Below, piece by piece: positions 6,321-12,833 of a stretch of 17,672 nt of DNA; the first letter of the stretch is position 1, and the number at the start of each line of letters is the position of its first letter. The stretch spans positions 1 to 17,672 of the forward strand of contig CAJUFC010000048.1 of NCBI GenBank assembly GCA_910585565.1. The letters run 5' to 3'. This DNA is from an uncultured Eggerthellaceae bacterium (GTDB lineage Bacteria > Actinomycetota > Coriobacteriia > Coriobacteriales > Eggerthellaceae). The notes under the pieces were generated by a model. It saw only the letters and a list, made by a program, of their open reading frames with translations, had not been told where the DNA came from and ran no database searches. The position numbers and the translations under genes are program-made.

Positions 6321-7571
6321 TCACTCAAGTGCGAGCGGCATGATTTCTGCTCGACTAGCCGCCAGCCTCTCCAGAGCCTGCAGGTAGTGCTTCTCAAGGA
6401 GGGGTGACCGCTTCTTCCCTAGTTCGACCTCACTGATTTTCGAGCGCGACACCGAGAGGACCTGCGCAGCTTGTGCCTGGGTCATCCCAAGCTCTCTTCT
6501 TAGCCCTCGGAGCTCAGATCCCATGCTCTTGGGAACGTCCTTGGGGTCCATGAGGGCGCGGTAGACCTCGTTGGCGACGTACCTCTTCAGGCACCGTATC
6601 GCCTCCCGCTTCGATTTTCCCTCGGATCTGCGCCTCTCCATGTAGGCCTTCGTACGCTCGTCGTTCTTCGTCCTGGACAGCACTATCCTGTGCAGCGCGC
6701 AGTTCGCCCGGCGGTTGCCGCCTCGGTTGAGCCTATGCCTGCGCACTTTCCCGCTAGACGCTTCGATCGGAGAGGCGCCGCAGAGCGCCGCGAAGGAGTC
6801 CTTGTTGCGCATCCTCTCAGGGTTGTCCCCGGCGGCAACGGCGAGCTCGGCAGCTGTGATCGCCCCGCAACCGTTGATCGCGAGCAGGGCGGGGGCGTTC
6901 TCCTCGACGAGGCGCAGGATGCGCGTCTCGGCATCCTGCGCCTGGCCGCGGGACTCCGCCCACATGGAGGCCAACCCCCGAAGGGAGGCGCGCAACGGCT
7001 CGCTGCAGGCTGCCACGTCGTCTCGCATTCCTGCCAGCGATTCCATCATGGCTTCAGTTCCCATGTCGGCGAACATCGCCCTCACGCGGTCGGGTGAGGA
7101 TGTGAGCAGTCCTTTCGCCGCGTTTGCTGCGGCCGTGGTCGTTTTGACGGCGAGCCGCCTCGACACCATCAGGCATCGGACCGACTCCACCCATCCGTCC
7201 GCGGCCTTGGGAACAGACGTGTGCCTGCCGGCTGCGGCGGCCCGAGCGGCCCGCTCAGCATCTCCCAGGTCATGCTTGCCGAGCCTGCCCCTCCCGCGCT
7301 TCCTCTCCGGATGGAGGACCTCCACGACGCTGAACCCCATCCGCGACAGGTGCCTCGCGAGGCCGGCCCCGTACGTCATCGTGCACTCGACTCCCACGAC
7401 GGCGCATCTCGCCGGGTCGCCTATGGCCTCTGCTATGCCGGAGTACCCCTCCTCCGTTGCCGGGAAGACGCCTTCGAACGCCTTGCGCCCCCACCCGTCC
7501 AGAACGCAAAGCGCATGTGCGTCTTTGTGTGTGTCGACGCCCGCTGTCACGGGCATCCTGCTGTCATGCAT
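6321..7571 (-). CDS. IS110-family transposase with an added C-terminal XRE-type HTH
   Basis: The 416-aa product starts MHDSRMPVTAGVDTHKD at 7571 with GGAGG 5 nt upstream. The N-terminal RuvC-like DEDD domain shows Asp13 (GVDTHKD), Glu62 (VECTMTYG), Asp101 and Asp104 (HDLGDAE). A helical linker leads to the Transposase_20 domain (GCGAITAAELA at 235-245). Its probable nucleophile is Ser273 in SSGKVRRHR, followed by GGNRRAN. All expected catalytic residues are present. Residues 352-390 (ELRGLRRELGMTQAQAAQVL, then SVSRSKISEVELGKK) form an XRE-like helix-turn-helix beyond the usual IS110 end. IS110 enzymes recombine through RNA-guided strand exchange. The frame remains open upstream to 8324, but that reaches into a ParB-like relic and has no start signal. 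The protein appears intact. Confidence 0.9.
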   Translation of the reverse strand: MHDSRMPVTAGVDTHKDAHALCVLDGWGRKAFEGVFPATEEGYSGIAEAIGDPARCAVVGVECTMTYGAGLARHLSRMGFSVVEVLHPERKRGRGRLGKHDLGDAERAARAAAAGRHTSVPKAADGWVESVRCLMVSRRLAVKTTTAAANAAKGLLTSSPDRVRAMFADMGTEAMMESLAGMRDDVAACSEPLRASLRGLASMWAESRGQAQDAETRILRLVEENAPALLAINGCGAITAAELAVAAGDNPERMRNKDSFAALCGASPIEASSGKVRRHRLNRGGNRRANCALHRIVLSRTKNDERTKAYMERRRSEGKSKREAIRCLKRYVANEVYRALMDPKDVPKSMGSELRGLRRELGMTQAQAAQVLSVSRSKISEVELGKKRSPLLEKHYLQALERLAASRAEIMPLALE

Positions 7572-7850
7572 CTCCACCTCCGGTCTCGTCGCGCGGATGG
7601 TACGCCGTCCCCGAGGCTGCGCAGGCAGTGCACTGACGGGAGCGCTACAATACGGTCGTCGTTCGCCGCGTCGGTGCGCTCGTGCCCCTATTAGGCCATG
7701 GGCTGCCTCGCGTCGGGCGGGAGCAGCCGCAGGACAGGTCGACGTGAGGTCAGCCCTTCCAGGGCGGCAGCAGTAGAATGGGTCACTGCGGCAGCTCCCT
7801 TCGAGACGCCCGTAGCCGTCGGGCGGACTTCCGGACATCACATGCTTATT
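6321..7850 (-). mobile_element. IS110-family insertion sequence, ends uncertain
   Basis: The element comprises the transposase and the non-coding stretch 5' of it. IS110 elements lack long terminal inverted repeats, so the ends cannot be placed by eye. The left limit must lie between the IS30 homology (6282) and the stop (6321). The right limit lies between the transposase start and the ParB-like relic (7974). The interval given is approximate. Confidence 0.5.
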
Positions 7851-7973
7851 ATCAGTGCAGTAGAAGGTGACGTCCGCCCCCTCGCCCCAGGCCTGGGGCC
7901 TCACGACGGCCACGAGGCCGGGGCGCCCGCAGTCGCCGCCGCATCCGTGGCAGCCGTCCCCGAGGGAGTCCCT
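7572..7973 (-). other. IS110 non-coding leader; candidate bridge-RNA region
   Basis: This stretch of about 400 bases lies directly upstream of the transposase. It has no ribosome-site-supported gene, although one minus frame is open through it. It contains hairpins at 7807-7825 (CGCCCG with CGGGCG, 7-nt loop) and 7753-7765 (GCCCT with AGGGC, 3-nt loop). In the IS110 group the bridge RNA is encoded in the non-coding end upstream of the transposase, which makes this the place to look. The part nearer 7974 reads as a Cys-rich peptide (CHGCGGDC) and may instead be a relic of the neighbouring ParB-like gene. Confidence 0.4.
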
Positions 7974-8138
7974 GTCGACCACGTAGGCGTCCGCCTCTTC
8001 GAGTCCGAGCGACTTCATGGCGGCGGTCCTGCGATGCTCGGCGACGAGCTGGCAGGCCTCGCCGTCGGCCACGACGATGAGCGGCGTGATATGCCCGTTC
8101 ACCTCGATGTTGCGGGCGAGCCCCGAGGCATCGCCCAG
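7974..8138 (-). pseudogene. ParB-like N-terminal domain fragment
   Basis: Fifty-five codons from LGDASGLARNIEVNGHITPL to DAYVVD match the ParB-like protein at 16617-17096 at 44 of 55 residues. The nucleotide match stops abruptly on both sides: before LGD there is an AT-rich unrelated promoter region, and after DAYVVD an unrelated Cys-rich sequence. The ParB GHRRT box reads EHRRT here, so a conserved Gly is lost. There is no start codon with a ribosome site. I read it as a broken second copy of a ParB-domain gene carried by related mobile elements. Confidence 0.7.
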
Positions 8139-8168
8139 TCCGAAACGGTATTTGCAAGTAGTATACGT

Positions 8169-8196
8169 GTCGCAAAAATGGCATAGTTTTTGTGAC
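8169..8196 (+). promoter_or_regulatory. Inverted repeat upstream of the AbiEi relic, candidate operator
   Basis: GTCGCAAAAA (8169-8178) and TTTTTGTGAC (8187-8196) form a 10-bp dyad with one mismatch and an 8-bp spacer, 16 bp before the AbiEi ATG. AbiEi antitoxins are known to bind inverted repeats in their own promoters, so the operator may have outlived its gene. Confidence 0.5.
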
Positions 8197-8212
8197 ATGG
8201 AAGGAAGACAGG

Positions 8213-8359
8213 ATGACAAGGCGTAGGACGATAGAGGAGCTGCTTTTCGAAGCGCAGCCGGGAGATGTCTTCGTGCCGGCAGATTTTGCCGAGACCGGCT
8301 CAGCAGACTCTGTTCGCAAGGCATTGTCTCGATTGGTGAGCGCTGGTAAGCTGGAGTGA
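8213..8359 (+). pseudogene. AbiEi-type antitoxin, N-terminal winged-helix fragment
   Basis: An ATG at 8213, preceded by AAGGAAGACAGG, opens 48 codons (MTRRRTIEELLFEAQPGD, then VFVPADFAETGSADSVRKAL, then SRLVSAGKLE) and then a TGA. This matches the N-terminal winged helix of AbiEi/DUF6088 antitoxins, which normally continues with a basic RGVY motif and about 150 more residues. Here it stops at the point where the wing should begin. The AbiEii fragment follows in the same frame 43 bp later. The locus is the 5' end of a type IV toxin-antitoxin operon that has lost most of its coding sequence. Confidence 0.7.
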
Positions 8360-8379
8360 CCGATAAGATGGCTTTGTCG

Positions 8380-8403
8380 AAAACCGCGACGGAGCGGTTT
8401 TTT
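8380..8403 (+). terminator. Terminator-like hairpin between the AbiE fragments
   Basis: AAAACCGC (8380-8387) pairs with GCGGTTTT (8394-8401) across a 6-nt loop and runs into six T residues in total. It has intrinsic-terminator form, but it lies between two fragments of one former operon. It may have arrived with, or been created by, the rearrangement. Confidence 0.5.
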
Positions 8404-8746
8404 AGATAAAGAGGTTCCCGCTAGCCCTGACGAGCAAGATGCGTTCGTAAGCCAAATCAACGAGAGTGCTGGTACGTTCCTTCGCGAAAGCCTGTTGCCC
8501 GAGATGCGTGCATATCTTGCCGAGCAAAAGATTTCGGATGCATCTTTGCATATCGACGAAGACGACCCTCAAACGCTTCGATTCTTCTATCCCCAGTTCT
8601 TCGCAGATGATTCTATTCTGCAGGAGATTCGTTTGGCGTCCAGGTGCCTTAGCCGCCTGGACGCCAACGTGCTTTACCTTCGGGGGCAAGTACACCGCAG
8701 GAGGAGCGAGGTGGCCGAGGCAAAACGACAGGGCGGCGGCGCTTGA
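8402..8746 (+). pseudogene. AbiEii-type nucleotidyltransferase toxin, internal fragment
   Basis: The open frame has no credible start of its own. Its residues FVSQINESAGTFLRESLLPE, then MRAYLAEQKISDASLHIDED, then DPQTLRFFYPQFFADDSILQ, then EIRLASR follow the middle of the AbiEii/AbiGii toxin family, where DDPQTL-YP and an IRLE-GAR block are typical. The upstream nucleotidyltransferase GGTxL motif and the downstream half are both missing. Similarity ends at the 12-bp inverted repeat at 8633-8667; the remaining codons are unrelated and basic. The toxin cannot be functional. Confidence 0.65.
8633..8667. repeat. Perfect 12-bp inverted repeat at the AbiEii breakpoint
   Basis: TTGGCGTCCAGG (8633-8644) and CCTGGACGCCAA (8656-8667) are separated by 11 bp. 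There is no T-tract, so it is not a typical terminator. AbiEii similarity ends inside it, which suggests it belongs to an inserted element or marks a deletion end. Confidence 0.75.
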
Positions 8747-8750
8747 TGCG

Positions 8751-8779
8751 ACAGCACAGGGGACGGTTCCCTGTGCTGT
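8751..8779 (+). repeat. REP-like hairpin, copy 1 (GGGGACGGTTC core)
   Basis: ACAGCACAGGG (8751-8761) pairs perfectly with CCCTGTGCTGT (8769-8779) around a 7-nt loop. The 15-base word CACAGGGGACGGTTC recurs at 16597-16611, and the shorter core GGGGTCGGTTC occurs at 15028-15052 and in reverse at 15892-15916. It lies 5 bp after the end of the AbiEii relic. Confidence 0.8.
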
Positions 8780-8850
8780 CTGTCATCCCGGCAATCGCGC
8801 GCCCGACGCGCCCCGTCGCTCCTGCTACGAAAACCTTCGTCGCTCTCTCT

Positions 8851-9396
8851 TTAGAACTTCTCCGCCAGGGCGGCTGCCTGCTCGCATCCGTCGGTCTTGT
8901 CCACCGCGCCCTCTTCCAGAACTCCTGGCACGAGCACCTTGCCGACCACCTCCCACTTAAGGAGCGCGGCGATGCGGTCGAGAGGCTCGCTGATGCCGTC
9001 CATGACGTCCAGCTCGTCCTCCTCGCAGCAACAGATAAGCCCGCACTTCTTCCCCTTGATGTCCTTTTCAGCCACGCAGAATGAATACATCTTGTCGATG
9101 ACGTTTTTGATCTGTCCGGGGAACGAGTACCAGTAGGTCGGGCATGCGATGACGATGCCGTCGGCATCCAGGATGTCAGGCGCGATGGTGTTGAAGTCGT
9201 CGTCGTAGGTGCACGCCTTGCCGCTCTTGAAGCAGGTCTCGCAGGCATGGCAGCCGCCCACGTTCGAGGCCGCGGCGTCGAAGACTACCACGGTGGCGCC
9301 GCCCTCCTCGGCCCTCGCCTTGAACGACTCGACCATGCGGGCGGTGTTGCCCCGTTTGCGCGGGCTCCCGTTGATGACGACGATCTTGCTTGCCAT
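8851..9396 (-). CDS. Flavodoxin-family FMN reductase with Cys cluster
   Basis: The 181-aa protein has the flavodoxin-like NADPH-dependent FMN reductase fold. The phosphate-binding loop is GSPRKRGNTARM (10-21), and PTYWYSFPGQIKNVIDK (86-102) flanks the flavin ring. Cys49, Cys52, Cys55 and Cys62 form the C-x2-C-x2-C-x6-C cluster of iron-sulfur flavoproteins, which may carry a 4Fe-4S centre. A further CCC lies at about 122-124. It should move electrons to FMN or small acceptors in the cytosol. It diverges from the HxlR regulator at 9491, a common arrangement in which HxlR represses the flavoprotein. The electron acceptor is unknown. Confidence 0.85.
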   Translation of the reverse strand: MASKIVVINGSPRKRGNTARMVESFKARAEEGGATVVVFDAAASNVGGCHACETCFKSGKACTYDDDFNTIAPDILDADGIVIACPTYWYSFPGQIKNVIDKMYSFCVAEKDIKGKKCGLICCCEEDELDVMDGISEPLDRIAALLKWEVVGKVLVPGVLEEGAVDKTDGCEQAAALAEKF

Positions 9397-9428
9397 GTCC
9401 CGTCCCTTCTCTTTGCTTGGTGGTTGAT

Positions 9429-9487
9429 GTACCCTATGAAACCATCTTGAGAAGAAAATTCAAGTACGAACTTTCAGGAAAGGTACT
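9429..9487. promoter_or_regulatory. Shared regulatory region of the flavoprotein and hxlR genes
   Basis: The 94-bp divergent gap contains three GTAC words (9429, 9464 and 9483). Two of them sit in an imperfect dyad, AGTAC at 9463-9467 and GTACT at 9483-9487, with CTTTC/GAAAG inside. HxlR dimers often bind such GTAC dyads. The site overlaps the leader of the regulator gene. Confidence 0.45.
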
Positions 9488-9490
9488 ATC

Positions 9491-9847
9491 TTGAAGGAAA
9501 GCATAAGCGCCATGCAGCCTTCTGCTCCCATCGAGGAGGCCCGGTTCGAGAACACGGGGTACAGCTACACGCTCTCGCTCATTTCCGGAAAGCACAAGAT
9601 GGTCATCCTCTACTGCCTCATGGAGTACCAGCCGGTGCGATTCAACGAGATGAAGCGCTATCTTGGCAGGATCTCCGACAAGACGCTCTCCCAGAACCTA
9701 AGGGAGCTCGAGGCGGACGACCTCGTGCGCCGCGAGGCCTATCCGCAAATACCGCCCAAGGTGGAATACTCGCTCACCGAGCGGGGAGCATCCCTCATGG
9801 AGGTGCTGGACCAGCTCTGCCTCTGGGGCGAGGCGAACCGGCGGTGA
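9491..9847 (+). CDS. HxlR-family winged-helix transcriptional regulator
   Basis: The 118-aa product starts at a TTG (9491) with AGGAAAGG 7 nt upstream; an ATG at 9512 (111 aa) is possible. The HxlR core is clear: YTLSLISGKHKMVILYCLME, then VRFNEMKRYLGRISDKTLSQ, then NLRELEADDLVRREAYPQIP, then PKVEYSLTERG. Thiol-sensing HxlR proteins such as YodB carry a conserved Cys just before the first helix. Here that position lacks Cys (FENTGYSYTL); the only Cys residues are 42 and 110. It probably binds the divergent gap and controls the flavoprotein gene on the other strand, and perhaps the reductases downstream. The signal is unknown. Confidence 0.88.
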   Translation: MKESISAMQPSAPIEEARFENTGYSYTLSLISGKHKMVILYCLMEYQPVRFNEMKRYLGRISDKTLSQNLRELEADDLVRREAYPQIPPKVEYSLTERGASLMEVLDQLCLWGEANRR

Positions 9848-9902
9848 GCGCCGGCTGCCCCGTCTTCCGTCTGCCACTGCAAAGAACTTCGCCAGCCTCC
9901 AT

Positions 9903-10508
9903 CTACCCGCAACGCGCTGAGTCAAATTGCTGTTCTTGCCTCAGGCGCAAAAGAAGATGTCGCATGTTCTCGCCGAGTCGGTGCGCTGTGGCGATGCCCT
10001 CGTCATCGCTCATCACATCCCCGGGCATCTGCCCGTAAGCGATGGGCCAGTAAGACGAGCCCACCATGTACATATCCTGGATGAGGAAGAGGTTCGCCAG
10101 CGTGTCGAGGGCGCTCAGGGCGCCCCCGCGCCGCGCCACGGTAAGGGCGGCGCCGACCTTGCGGCTGAGCAGCTGCGAGCCCTTGTTCATGTCGCAGACC
10201 ACGCCGATCCGCTCCAGGACCGCTTGCATGTTGGCGGACACGTTTCCCGCATACACCGGCGACGCCAAGATGATGCCGTCTGCGGCCTTCATCTTCTCGA
10301 AGATGTCGAAGAAGCCGTCGTCAGTGAACCGACAGTTGTTCTTTCCGCCGCATCCCCAGCAGGCACGGCAGCCGTGGATGTCGCAACCGCCGAGCTGGAC
10401 GAGCTCGCATTCGATGCCGTCGCCTTGCAGCTCGGAGAAGACGGCCTCCACCAGCATGGCCGCGTTGCCGTCCTGGCGAGCGCTTGAGTTTATCGCGAGA
10501 ACCTTCAT
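9903..10508 (-). CDS. Iron-sulfur flavoprotein (flavodoxin family)
   Basis: The 201-aa product starts MKVLAINSSARQDGN at 10508 with GGGAGG 4-5 nt upstream; the frame is open further upstream inside the AKR gene and is rejected there. The FMN loop is SSARQDGNAA. Cys47, Cys50, Cys53 and Cys59 (GCRACWGCGGKNNC) fit the compact cluster motif of archaeal-type iron-sulfur flavoproteins. SPVYAGNVSANMQAVLER (83-100) forms the flavin-facing loop. It follows the ferredoxin-domain aldo/keto reductase by 23 bp, so the two are one operon and may pass electrons to each other. It is a second, distinct paralogue of the flavoprotein at 8851. Confidence 0.88.
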   Translation of the reverse strand: MKVLAINSSARQDGNAAMLVEAVFSELQGDGIECELVQLGGCDIHGCRACWGCGGKNNCRFTDDGFFDIFEKMKAADGIILASPVYAGNVSANMQAVLERIGVVCDMNKGSQLLSRKVGAALTVARRGGALSALDTLANLFLIQDMYMVGSSYWPIAYGQMPGDVMSDDEGIATAHRLGENMRHLLLRLRQEQQFDSARCG

Positions 10509-10531
10509 GATGCCTCCCTGGCAGCCTGCGC

Positions 10532-11656
10532 TTATTCGTAGAGCTCTGCAGCGCGCTCCAGCTGATGGATGATGTCGATCTGCTGCGGGCACATCGTCTC
10601 GCAGAGCCCGCACTGGATGCACGAGCTGGCCTTGCCTTCGGCCGCCTGCCAGCTGTAGAGGTCTCTGGCGAAGGCGAGGTCTCCCGTTATGTCTCCCAGG
10701 TTCAGCAACTCCATGATTTGGGGGATCTGAACGTTCGAGGGACATCCCTTCACGCAGTAGTTGCAAGCGGTGCAGGGGATTCCCGCCAAGGAGCGCAGGA
10801 TGCCCACGGCTTTATCGAGCGCTGCCTTTTCCTCAGAATCGAACGGCGCGTTCGCAGCGTAGCTCGCTACGTTCTCGCGCGCCTGCTCGAGCGTGGACAT
10901 GCCGGACAGTACCGCAAGCACGTTCGGGAGGTTCCAGCAGAAGCGGTAGGCCCACTGGGCTTGGCTGGCTTCGGGGTTTGCCGCCGCAAGCGCCTCTGCC
11001 GCGACCTCGGGCAAGTTGCAGGGCCTGCCGCCGCGTGCCGGCTCCATGATGACTGCCGGCTTTCCATGGGCCGCTGCCACCTCCATGAGACGGGCCGCCT
11101 CGTTGTGCGGGTCGCCCCAGTCCAGGTAGTTCACCTGCAGCTGCACGAAGTCCACCTCGGGGTGTGTGGTGAGCAGCTCTTCTAGGCAAGCCGCATCGTC
11201 GTGCATGGAGAAGCCGACGAAGCGGATCTTGCCCGCGGCCTTCTGCTCTTGGGCGAACTCCCACATGCCGTACTCGTCGAACTTGGCCGTGCGCTTGCCG
11301 CCCACGTTGTGCAGCAGGTAGTAGTCCACGTAGTCGGTGCCCATGCGCTCAAGAGAGACGTCCAGACACTTCTTCGCCGAGTCGGCATCGGGCATGGCCC
11401 AAGCCAAGCATTTGGTTGCAAGCGTGAACGAATCTCGCGGATAGCGTGCAACGAGGGCTTCGCCGAGCGCGGTCTCGGAGGCGCCGTCGTGGTAGACGAA
11501 GGCAGTGTCGAAATAGGTGTTGCCCGCCCCCATGAAGACGTCCACCATCTGCTTGAACTGCTCGATGTCGATACTGGCTTGATCGCTTTCGTCGAGCAAG
11601 GGCAGCCGCATGCAGCCGAACCCCATCTTCGACGCGGGAATGAGGGGCATGTCCAT
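10532..11656 (-). CDS. Aldo/keto reductase with C-terminal 2x[4Fe-4S] ferredoxin domain
   Basis: The 374-aa protein has an AKR barrel with the catalytic tetrad Asp50, Tyr55, Lys82 and His116 (YFDTAFVYH, ATK, LLHN). A ferredoxin-like domain follows with two complete clusters: Cys295, 298, 301 and 305 (CTACNYCVKGCP) and Cys346, 349, 352 and 356 (CIQCGLCETMCP). The family is frequent in anaerobes and is thought to couple carbonyl reduction to low-potential electron carriers; the substrate is not known. A GGAAGGGAG ribosome site precedes the ATG at 11656; a second ATG lies two codons inside. It is the first gene of a two-gene operon with the flavoprotein at 9903. Confidence 0.92.
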   Translation of the reverse strand: MDMPLIPASKMGFGCMRLPLLDESDQASIDIEQFKQMVDVFMGAGNTYFDTAFVYHDGASETALGEALVARYPRDSFTLATKCLAWAMPDADSAKKCLDVSLERMGTDYVDYYLLHNVGGKRTAKFDEYGMWEFAQEQKAAGKIRFVGFSMHDDAACLEELLTTHPEVDFVQLQVNYLDWGDPHNEAARLMEVAAAHGKPAVIMEPARGGRPCNLPEVAAEALAAANPEASQAQWAYRFCWNLPNVLAVLSGMSTLEQARENVASYAANAPFDSEEKAALDKAVGILRSLAGIPCTACNYCVKGCPSNVQIPQIMELLNLGDITGDLAFARDLYSWQAAEGKASSCIQCGLCETMCPQQIDIIHQLERAAELYE

Positions 11657-11695
11657 GGATCGCTCCCTTCCAATCGGTCACAGGTTATCTTCCCC

Positions 11696-11725
11696 ATGAT
11701 AATCAGGAGATAGAAACATATCCAA
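11696..11725 (-). promoter_or_regulatory. Promoter of the ferredoxin-AKR operon
   Basis: On the minus strand TTGGAT (11725-11720) and TTATCA (11702-11697) are separated by 17 bp, about 41 bp before the ATG. The -10 overlaps the dyad TTATC-N8-GATAA (11685-11702). A second dyad, ATACC-N5-GGTAT, lies upstream at 11748-11762 and has LysR-box form. Confidence 0.55.
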
Positions 11726-11807
11726 TTCCTATGCTGCATGCTAGTCCATACCGATCAGGTATCTGCTCATCGACGAAATCCGGTACGCAGTCATCCGCAA
11801 GCGTCGC

Positions 11808-12701
11808 CTATCGAGCCGCGTCTCCCATCGTATCGCGCACCGCCTCCAAGAATGCTTCTGCTGCCCGCGTCAGCCTGCGCTGCCTGCTCCAGACCAGGAA
11901 CAGGTGCGCATCCAGATGAGGTGCGAGGGGGCGGAACGCGAGGCCGCTCCCTTTAGAGGCGTCCACGATCCCGTCGAGCGCCACTGCGTAGCCAAGCCCT
12001 TCCCTGGCGAACCGGGACGCGTTGTAGGCGAGGTCGTAAGTGGCGACGACATTGAGCGATTCCCGCTTGTCCTTGAACCATGCCATGAGGTCGCTTCCCA
12101 TAGAGGCGCGGTGAGGCAAGAGGAGCGGCCCGTTCGCCAAGTCTTCAGGCGTCACGCGGCTCCGCGCGGCCAAGGCAGCATCTTCGGCCATGAGCACGCC
12201 CCAGGTGTCCTTTGCCGGCATCTCGATGAAGCCGTAGTCCGCATTGTCGATGCTCGATGTCACCAGAAGCCCTATGTCTGCCGCACCGCGATCGAGCCTG
12301 TCTGCGACGAAGTCCCCGTCGCCGCTGAGGAGACGGTATGTGATGCCCGGGTGGGATGGCTGAAGCTCCTTCGCCGCTTTCGCCAGGAACGCTACCGCAT
12401 CGCTCTCTCCGCAGGCGATGCGCACCTCGCCCATCACGTTGGAGGCCTCGGATGCCATGTCGCTTTTGATCTGCCCAACGAGGTCAACCAACTCCTGGGC
12501 TCGTTCCTTGAGGCGCGCCCCCTCCTCGGTCAGCGCCACGCCCTTCCCGCCACGGTCGAAGAGCGCAACGCCAAGCTCCGCCTCCAGATCCCTCATCTGC
12601 CGGGAGAGCGGCGGCTGGGTCATGTGAAGGCGCTCGGCGGCCTTCGTGAAGCTGCCCTCCTGGGCGATCGCCAAGAAATATTGCATGGTTCGTATGTCCA
12701 T
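11808..12701 (-). CDS. LysR-family transcriptional regulator
   Basis: The 297-aa protein has the standard LTTR layout. The N-terminal winged helix (MDIRTMQYFLAIAQEGSFTK, then AAERLHMTQPPLSRQMRDLE) covers residues 1-60 and is followed by a linker helix. The C-terminal periplasmic-binding-like effector domain starts at about residue 90 (GEVRIACGESDAVAFLAKAA). GAGGAGGG precedes the ATG. It diverges from the flavodoxin-AKR lipoprotein gene, with 132 bp between the starts, and its gene also lies directly upstream of the ferredoxin-AKR operon. By LTTR habit it should regulate the divergent gene in response to a small molecule. The effector is unknown. Confidence 0.93.
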   Translation of the reverse strand: MDIRTMQYFLAIAQEGSFTKAAERLHMTQPPLSRQMRDLEAELGVALFDRGGKGVALTEEGARLKERAQELVDLVGQIKSDMASEASNVMGEVRIACGESDAVAFLAKAAKELQPSHPGITYRLLSGDGDFVADRLDRGAADIGLLVTSSIDNADYGFIEMPAKDTWGVLMAEDAALAARSRVTPEDLANGPLLLPHRASMGSDLMAWFKDKRESLNVVATYDLAYNASRFAREGLGYAVALDGIVDASKGSGLAFRPLAPHLDAHLFLVWSRQRRLTRAAEAFLEAVRDTMGDAAR

Positions 12702-12729
12702 CCGCCCTCCTCGTGTCTTCCCGGAAAAG

Positions 12730-12763
12730 TATATCGAATAGGTATATCACAATATATCGAATA
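12730..12763. promoter_or_regulatory. LysR-box-like direct repeats in an AT-rich island
   Basis: The 11-base word TATATCGAATA occurs at 12730-12740 and again at 12753-12763, 23 bp apart. An ATATC/GATAT dyad with a 12-bp spacer extends from the second copy to 12775. The segment is sharply AT-rich against GC-rich surroundings, as expected for a LysR binding region between divergent genes. Confidence 0.6.
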
Positions 12764-12768
12764 TGAAT

Positions 12769-12797
12769 TTGATATGTAAAGGCATCCGGCGTATCTT
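12769..12797 (+). promoter_or_regulatory. Promoter of the flavodoxin-AKR lipoprotein operon
   Basis: TTGATA (12769-12774) and TATCTT (12792-12797) are separated by exactly 17 bp, about 36 bp before the start. The -35 overlaps the LysR-box-like dyad, a placement suited to LysR activation. Confidence 0.6.
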
Positions 12798-12833
12798 CCT
12801 TTAAGGCAAAGATCGCCTAGGAGGTTCATGCCG

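Noticed and set aside
6321..8324. A single 667-codon minus-strand gene joining ParB-like and IS110 parts
   Set aside because: The frame is open by chance in GC-rich DNA. The transposase has its own GGAGG and ATG at 7571, and the ParB similarity has sharp ends.
10509..10766. Upstream extension of the flavoprotein at 9903
   Set aside because: It lies inside the ferredoxin domain of the AKR gene in another frame; the start at 10508 has GGGAGG.
11904..12779. Plus-strand open frame opposite the LysR gene
   Set aside because: It is a shadow of the regulator, with no family pattern and no ribosome site.
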